In this document: positions 57,978 through 64,000 of the stretch, piece after piece
Position numbering within the stretch: position 1 is the stretch's first letter
How the letters are laid out: each line of letters begins with the position of its first letter
Assembly: GCA_036172665.1 (NCBI GenBank)
Contig: CM069875.1
Location: forward strand, 10,248,001-10,312,000
DNA from: Prosopocoilus inquinatus
Taxonomy: Eukaryota; Arthropoda; Insecta; Coleoptera; Lucanidae
DNA: 64,000 nt
Direction: 5' to 3'
Program-made: the position numbers and the translations under genes
The notes under the pieces: model-generated
Told to the model about the DNA's origin: nothing
What the model saw: the letters and a program-made list of their open reading frames with translations, nothing else
Databases searched by the model: none

Positions 57978-58746
57978 ATGCCTAACAACAGAGTAGGACC
58001 TCAAGACTCTCAGGGCGGCGTCGTGCATTGTATTGGTATCTAAGTACCACCGTTCTGGCCCAAGGAACCTTCGTATTGGTATCTAAGTACCGCCGTTCTG
58101 GCTTAAGGAACCTGAGTTGTGGTTCGCGCAAATTGAAGCACAATTCGCGTTGATTGGCATTACACAAGACACGACCCAAATCTACCATGTGGTGTCACAC
58201 CTTGAACCAAATATCGCATCAGAGGTAAAAGATATTATAATTGCACCTCCTAGCGAAAATAAATATAAGCACATCAAGGAGCAACTTAAAGCCCGCCTAT
58301 CAGTATTCGCGGAACAACAAATGCGTCGCCTACTAGAAGGCGAAGAAATGAGCGAACAACGACCGTCGCAATTTCTTCGTCACTTGCGTAATTTGGCTGG
58401 AAGCTCCGTCAACGATACAGTTCTCCGTTCCCTGTGGATGAGTCGACTTCCAACAAATGCGCAAGCCATCCTTGCAACGGAATCCGACGTACCGTTAGAC
58501 AAACCCGCAACATTAGCCGACAAAATTACTGAGGTAAGGGTGCCGCAGCAGGTGTCCACAATTTCAACGACTACAAAAGATAGTCTCCGGCAAGAAATCG
58601 ACGCCCTCCGGCAACAACTCGCCCGGATGCAAAGCACCACGGCGGATCAGAAGCGGTCGCGTTCGCGCTCGAATTCCCGACGACGCTGAGACATGTGCTG
58701 GTATCATAACCGTTTCGGTGCCAAAGCCAAGAAATGTGCTCCACCG
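57978..58746 (+). pseudogene. gag: Gag of the CsRn1-type element
   Basis: ATG at 57978 opens MPNNRVGPQDSQGG and soon stops. A 43-bp tandem duplication (copies 58031-58070 and 58074-58113) then shifts the frame; the body is open from about 58097 (PPFWLKEPELWFAQIEAQFA) to 58687. Capsid-like blocks include PSQFLRHLRNLAG and WMSRLPTNAQAILA; a basic RSRSRSNSRRR region follows. TGA at 58687-58689 precedes an in-frame CWYHNRFGAKAKKC motif (58696-58737), the CHCC arrangement of this clade, ending at TGA 58747 where the last cysteine is expected. Confidence 0.85.
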
Positions 58747-58849
58747 TGAAAGTTAGGTTCGGGAAACGCGCACACCAGTCGGTAGACTCGGCTGACACGA
58801 AGGAAAAAAAAATCGCGCCGCTTGTACATAACGGACAGATACTCAAAAA

Positions 58850-58915
58850 TAAAATTTTTGGTGGACGCAGGTGCTGATGTGTGTGTGTTCCCTCGTAATC
58901 GCGTTCAAAAAAGAC
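58850..58915 (+). pseudogene. Aspartic protease remnant
   Basis: KFLVDAGADVCVFPRNR at about 58850-58905 is the active-site block, with DAG where DTG or DSG is normal. Downstream protease sequence to about 59160 is frameshifted. Confidence 0.65.
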
Positions 58916-59171
58916 TCACGTGTTCCGAATATCAACTTTACGCCGCGAATGGTTAGATAATTTCAACGTATGATGATATCACGTTGACGCTCAACCTCGG
59001 CCTGCGACGCGAATTTACTTGGCGCTTCATCATCGCGGACATTACACAACTTGCAAGGCACGACGTCTAGCGCCGGACAAGCTGAAAGTAGCCAAGAACT
59101 AATTCGATAACATGATTCGAGCGGATATTGCGCGACCATCGGAGAGTTGTTGAGCTTCGCCTCTGCATTTA

Positions 59172-59622
59172 GTGCCTAAGAAATCCGGTGAATGGCGACC
59201 TTGCGACGATTACAGAGCGCTAAACGCCAGAACTATCCCAGACAAATACCCGGTGCCGCATATTGAGGATTTTGCATATAATCTCGCACAAAAAACAATA
59301 TTTTCAACGATTGATTTAGTGCGCGCCTACTATCAGATTCCGGAGCACCCGGACGACGTCGCAAAAACGGCCATCTTCACTCCGTTCGGTCTGTTCGAGT
59401 TTCTCGTAATGACATTTGGTTTACGGAACGCTGTTCAAACGTTCCAACGTTTTATGGATGAAGCACTCCGCCGGCCTCGACTTCGCCTATGCGAACATCG
59501 ACGACACCCTTGTCGCATCATCTTCGGAAGCCGAACACGAAGAACATCTCCGCCTGTTACTCTCACGACTCGAGAAATACAGGGTGGTACTTAACACATC
59601 GAAGTGCTTTTGGCAGAAATGA
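59172..59622 (+). pseudogene. pol: Reverse transcriptase of the CsRn1-type element
   Basis: Gypsy-type RT palm: [38 protein letters not shown] (first aspartate) and [21 protein letters not shown] frameshift near 59465 moves the catalytic pair into another frame, where [13 protein letters not shown] is readable (about 59479-59517), followed by [14 protein letters not shown]. Further breaks occur after 59622 (thumb region). Antisense frames here are shadows. Confidence 0.88.
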
Positions 59623-59893
59623 AGTGCAATTTCTGGGCTACCGCGTGACAGAAGAGGGAGTGCGCCCGTTAACAGACAAAGTGCGTGTAGAGCTCGACAT
59701 GCCGGCACCAAAAACAAAGACTTACACCGTTTTCTCGGCATGGTGAATTTTTACCGATGATTCATCCCGAGAGCGGCATTCATCCAAGCAAAAACGAGCG
59801 GAAAACACCCGTACATGGACCGAGGAACTGGAGGGAGCATTTCACGCCTGCAAGGAATCGCTCGCCGAAGCCGCGCTCCTCGCTCACCCGGAC

Positions 59894-60150
59894 ATGACAC
59901 TACCCTTCGCTATCTTTAGTGACGCGTCCGATCTAGCAATTGGAGCAACGCTGCAGCAGAGGTCAGCGCACAGATGGGAACCGCTCGGGTTCTTTTCTAA
60001 GAACTTGAGCCCTGAACAGCGCAAGCATTCCGCATTCGACCGCGAATTATTCGCGATTTTCAAGGCGTTGAAACAGTTCCGGCATATGATAGAGAGACGA
60101 AATGTGATCATATTTACAGATCATAAACCTCTGACATTCGCGTTCCAATA
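59894..60150 (+). pseudogene. RNase H domain of the CsRn1-type element
   Basis: LPFAIFSDASDLAIGATLQQ, GFFSKNLSPEQRKHSAFDRE and VIIFTDHKPLTFAFQ: the D, E and D positions of the gypsy RNase H are kept. A TAA follows directly at 60149-60151, before the usual RNase H tail resumes at about 60205. Confidence 0.85.
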
Positions 60151-60204
60151 AAAACCTGAAAAATGTTCGTCGCGACAATTCCGCTATCTGGACTATATTG
60201 GACG

Positions 60205-61499
60205 TTCACAACCGACATCCGACATATCGCTGGAAAAGACAATATAGTGGCAGATACCCCGGCGCACATCGAATCGCTGACTGAGTGTGTCGAGTTCGAA
60301 ACGTTAGCACGATTGCAGGAAAACGATGATGAACTCCGGGAACTTCAAGAGCGCGAGACAGCGTTACAACTCCGTCGCATAACCATCCCTGGCTCTCAAA
60401 CGCAATTGTTCTGTGACTTTTCGACTCGCGTGGCTCGCCCGTTCGTCATCCAGCCGTTCAGACGCCAAGTGTTTGAGTCATTACACGGCTTATCGCACCC
60501 TGGTACTCGGGCTAGTGCGCGCCTAATCGCCGAACGTTATGTATGGCCGAACATACAACGCGACTGCAAACAATGGACACACGAATGTTGCGGAACAAAA
60601 TCACGCGACACGTGTCAAGTCCGATTAGCGAATTCTCGCTCAAAAGTTCGCGTTTTGAGCATATTCATGTGGACCTCTCGTTGGCCCTACTCGCATGGTT
60701 TTAAATATTGTCTCGCTTGTGTCGATCGCTTCACTCGATGGCCTTAAGCTTTCCCGATCGAGGATATCTCCGCCGAAACAGTCGCGGGAACCGTGTACGA
60801 AGGCTGGATTGCGCGATATGGCGTACCCCTCCGTATAACAACCGATCAGGGTAGTCAATTCGAGGCAAACCTTTTCAGTGCACTCATGCAAGCAACGGGG
60901 ATGACACATTGGCGGACAACAGCTTACCATCCAGCAGCCAACGGCATGGTCGAACGTTTTCACCGTCAATTAAAAGCCGCGATTATGTGTCACCAGGGCG
61001 AAGAATGGTCAGAGCGACTCCCGACCGTTCTAATTGACATTCGCGGTGCCTGGAAAGATGACCTCAACGCAACTGCAGCCGAGCTAGTTTTCGGGGAACC
61101 GATACGCCTCCCGGGCGAATTCCTTGAGCCATCAATAGACCCGGCGACCCTACAGATTACGTCGCTCGCCTATGCCGTCATTTCCGGGAACTTCGACCAG
61201 CGAGAATAAATCGTCATGGCACGCGGAAGGTCTTTGTATACAAAGACCTAGCATCAACAACCCATGTATTTGTTCGAGTTGACGCCGCCCGAAAAGCATT
61301 GCAGCAACAATATGAGCGACCATTTCTAGTAATAGCGCGACGAGAAAAATTTTTATAGACAGGCTCAAGCCAGCTTACGTCCGAACGCATCGCGACGCAG
61401 AAGACGCAGCTACAGCCGTTCCTAGTGGCGACAATGGGAACGCTCCGACGCCTACACCAGGACCTTCGAGAGTAACACGACGGCGACGTTCCACATGAC
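60205..61499 (+). pseudogene. Integrase of the CsRn1-type element
   Basis: The zinc-binding part reads LHGLSHPGTRASARLIAERY then an altered cysteine pair near 60587 (frame slip). The core shows a CLACVDRFTRWP block (60708-60746), TTDQGSQFEANLFSAL (second catalytic D, about 60839) and PAANGMVERFHRQLK (catalytic E, about 60932). A TAA at 60746-60748 separates the parts. The C-terminus, in shifted frames, carries TTHVFVRVDAARKALQQQYE and IDRLKPAYV, ending with RRRRST and TGA at 61497-61499. Confidence 0.85.
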
Positions 61500-61796
61500 A
61501 CGTAAAATGAAGAACGCAAATTCTTCTTCAATTCTTCGAGGGAGAAATCTATAGAACTCGATGGCAGTGTATAGTCAGCCGTTGGAGCATTCGCATTTAC
61601 CACATGTTTTACCTTATCAATAATTATTATATTATTATTATTATGCACCGTTAGGTCAAAAAGCGATCCGATCGTAAGATGTCGCTATTTTATCTGTTCA
61701 TTATTATTATTATATATCACTTAATTACTTGTTGCATATTAAATGGTTTCATTTACATAGTGAGGTACGATATTTAATTTATCCAAAAACCACACA
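61497..61796 (+). repeat. 3' LTR with a 57-bp family R insert
   Basis: Matches the 5' LTR from about 61549 to its end CACACA. Bases about 61645-61701 (AGGTCAAAAAGCGATC through GATGTCGCTATTTTATCTG) are absent from the 5' LTR and are the 3' end of family R, sitting in an ATT run. The true left edge is uncertain. Confidence 0.75.
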
Positions 61797-61804
61797 CATT
61801 TTTA

Positions 61805-61885
61805 AAAAGTCTTGGTCCGGGTTTGACACCGCAACCTGACAGTTACGTAATTCGATCAAACTCGACCCTAACCACTTGACTAGGA
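61805..61885 (-). repeat. tRNA-like fragment, possible SINE head
   Basis: Minus strand: TAGTCAAGTGGTTAGGG resembles an A-box and GTGTCAAACCC a degenerate B-box, about 40 bases apart. Lies just beyond the LTR element. No SINE body is seen. Confidence 0.4.
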
Positions 61886-63348
61886 AAATCATTTACAACT
61901 TTGATTAAAACACATTGTTTTGTTAAGGCCCAATAAAAAAATAATTGCTTTTTTCTTAATTTACAAAAAATTAACAGCTAAAATCCAGCAAATTTGGTAC
62001 TAAAATGTTTTAAATTTTATGGTCTTTCTGAGTATATCCTATTTACTCATATAAATTTATTCACACAGATAATACAAAGCCATTTCTGTTTCTCCATGTT
62101 AATCGCTATGTCCTAATGTTAGACGGACATACGGTATGGCCAACAAACGAAAATGATCGAATCTTGGCGAAGTAGTATTCATTCCTGTCAAGGCCACATT
62201 GAATATTTGTGTGAATGCGTTGTTACGGTAATGACCACAAATTGCAAATCAAGACCTGGGTTATTACTTTTTGTAATTTTTCATAGAAATATACAACTAT
62301 ATAGTATATCTCAGATAACTTTTCCAGCATGGGGATGTCGCTTATTATAAGAGATAAGAGTTCGGTTAAATAGGATGAAAAATAAAAAAAATTAAGCAGT
62401 TTTATTTCATAGACACCTTCTAAATTATTAGTTTTGTTATATACGTGGTCTCATTAGAATTTAATTTAGAAGTAAGTTTAGTTTATGTTTCGTTTATTCG
62501 ACCAGGAATTGTTTTTCTGTAAACACGCCGAGAAACTTTGAATTAGTCCCTTCAAGTTTTATATTAAGCATTTTTTTCTTAAAATCAAAAATAAGAGTTA
62601 AAGGGGATAAGAATTCTCGCATAGTCACCCTATTTGAACGAACAAGCTATTCTGAAATTTTAAAAATTCTATGTAGTTCCAGACTTATATGAAAAAGACC
62701 AAAATTATGAAATTTCGTTTTTCTTTAATATCTTCTTTATTCTTACAGGTCATTTATGTTTCTCGCACTTTCTTAGAACACTTTTTCATGCAAATTTAAA
62801 TGCTTTTAGACTATTTTTTACACTTTCTCTTTTATTTTCACTTCTCTCTTTTCGACCTCCAGCTTTACTTTTTCTTATTGACCGTCGAATTAAATGTTAA
62901 TTAGCGAACAAAAGGAAATATTTTAACAGCTGTTAAACGTGCATTCCAAAGTCTTTCGATATAATCCCCTTGGAGCTTTGGAATTTTTCCTGTTTTAGGT
63001 TAAATCAAAAATAAAGTACGTTCTATTCACTTGAAATAACTGTTGAAAATTTTCTAGAACCTGCGCTTGCTTCGCAGTATTACGCATCGTAATTCATGTA
63101 ATGCAGCCTGCGTAGCGATTCGTCGGTGACAATTGTTTAGAACCGTTTTGTTCAGCATTTCTGTTCTTCACTGGGTGTAACTTAGTCTACTGTTTTGTCC
63201 CCATGTACATACAAAGATTTTAACTTACATTCAGAATGCTTGGCCAAACGACTTTGTTGTATTATAAATAAAAAAAAAAAACATTTATTTAAGGTATGTA
63301 ATTTTATATTCAACTTATTTTTTTCTTTTTTTAACAATGTCTTTGTAG
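61886..63348. other. No recognisable gene
   Basis: AT-rich. A pyrimidine-rich tract at 63316-63345 ends in TTTGTAG just before the candidate exon. Confidence 0.45.
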
Positions 63349-63678
63349 CTTTTGTGCCCAGCTCAAGATGGCCTCATGCTAAGGTTGAAACATGTTCATT
63401 TGGAATTAGCTTCAACGTATAGCCTTTTGAAATTCCTTCCTTCTATAGTAACCAAAGACATGTCGTCTTACTATTCTCGTCTACGTTTTGACTACAAACA
63501 TCAAATTATAATAAGAGAGATCCCTATGCTTGGCAAAGTTATCTCGGACAACTTGTGTAGTCAGACAGTGAAAATGTCTAGATTTCATACAACTCTGTTG
63601 TTATTACACCTTACGTCCCTAATATTTGTTTTTTTGTTCATTTACGTTTTTTCCTTATTTTCATGTCTAAAACAATAA
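63349..63678 (+). CDS. Unassigned open frame, possible terminal exon
   Basis: The frame opens directly after a pyrimidine tract and TTTGTAG, a plausible 3' splice site, and runs 109 codons to TAA at 63676-63678. It begins LLCPAQDGLMLRLKHVHLEL, continues with SIVTKDMSSYYSRLRFDY, and ends in a hydrophobic stretch (LIFVFLFIYVFSLFSCL) that could be a membrane segment. Base composition is less AT-rich than its surroundings. I do not recognise a family; there is no start codon, so it would have to be an internal or last exon. It could equally be chance or an old transposon. Confidence 0.25.
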   Translation, partial: LLCPAQDGLMLRLKHVHLELASTYSLLKFLPSIVTKDMSSYYSRLRFDYKHQIIIREIPMLGKVISDNLCSQTVKMSRFHTTLLLLHLTSLIFVFLFIYVFSLFSCLKQ

Positions 63679-63688
63679 TCTCTAGAAC

Positions 63689-64000
63689 ATATAAAATAGC
63701 GACATCTTACTATCGCTTTTTGACCTAACATTGCAGTAGGATAGACAAATTGAAGCGGGATTTGCTCCTAATGAGTCCCCCATGCAAGGCGGCCATGCTT
63801 GCTGTCAAAGCATAATGAAAGATTTTAGAAAAATTTTGTGCAAATCGTTTTCATTAGTTTTTTTTTTTTTTCATTAGGAGCAAATCCCGCTTCAATTTGT
63901 CTGTCCTACTGCAATGTTAGGTCAAAAAGCGATAGTAAGATGTCGCTACTTTATATGTTCATCATTCTTACATCGCATTTGCGAATAAATTGGGCAAGTC
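63689..64000. repeat. Family R repeat, second inverted arrangement
   Basis: Block B in direct orientation (63689-63815), the start of block A (63820-63855), a T run, B inverted (63868-63965), then the start of A inverted (GAATAAATTGGGCAAG) running off the window. B segments match those at 19.35-19.8 kb closely. The unit continues beyond the edge. Confidence 0.7.

Larger units (their letters stand above)
57530..61796 (+). mobile_element. Ty3/gypsy LTR retrotransposon, CsRn1-type
   Basis: Element of 4267 bp flanked by CATT at 57526-57529 and 61797-61800. It has LTRs, a tRNA-Trp primer site, Gag with a CHCC-type motif, then protease, RT, RNase H and integrase in the usual gypsy order. tRNA-Trp priming, the CHCC Gag motif and a 4-bp target duplication together point to the CsRn1 clade. 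Stops and frameshifts break every module, so this copy is inactive. Confidence 0.88.

Noticed and set aside
1..64000. CRISPR arrays, prokaryotic operons or plasmid-like modules
   Set aside because: No regularly spaced identical short repeats with unique spacers and no prokaryotic gene organisation; all repeats are transposon-derived.

Overview
The window is a transposon-dense stretch of an animal nuclear genome, most likely an insect. It is AT-rich and has no operons or dense coding. Its protein-coding traces are all eukaryotic mobile elements: a Penelope-like element, several Tc1/mariner groups, pogo, hAT and PIF/Harbinger derivatives, two non-LTR retrotransposons and a Ty3/gypsy element of CsRn1 type. 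Splice-type introns occur inside one transposase gene. No confident host gene, rRNA, functional tRNA or CRISPR array was recognised. The species cannot be named from the sequence.

Layout. 1-2.5 kb: a minus-strand Penelope-like reverse transcriptase, running off the left edge, split by a DD41D Tc1/mariner element (one nonsense codon) and by a 128-bp MITE. 3.6-16.5 kb: MITEs, foldbacks and three decayed mariner-type copies, the clearest being a DD34D mariner at 14657-15825. 16.6-19.97 kb: a dispersed repeat split by a 5'-truncated LINE and by an inverted dimer of another repeat (called family R here). 20.6-25.2 kb: nested MITEs. 25175-27662: a TIR- and TA-bounded element whose DDE transposase gene has four introns of 55-56 bp and a single in-frame stop. 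28.0-29.35 kb: a decayed Tc1-like copy. 32.3-37.6 kb: two inverted remnants of a Harbinger-type MADF gene flank a 2.36-kb foldback built of about 150-bp repeats. 39-48 kb: short foldbacks, a pogo-like remnant holding a hAT MITE with a perfect 8-bp target duplication, and others. 49.1-49.4 kb: a tRNA-derived SINE. 54.1-54.9 kb: a LINE 3' end. 57530-61796: a CsRn1-type LTR element with CATT target duplications, a tRNA-Trp primer site and a CHCC Gag motif, broken by frameshifts. 61.8-64 kb: a tRNA-like fragment, one unassigned candidate exon and further family R repeats.

The units do not form a pathway. They record successive insertions. Removing the two DNA transposons with one copy of their target duplication makes the Penelope reading frame continuous at both sites, which dates them after that element. 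The least decayed coding units are the DD41D element and the intron-containing transposase, each with one visible nonsense codon. All boundaries and frames were read by eye; no homology search was possible.
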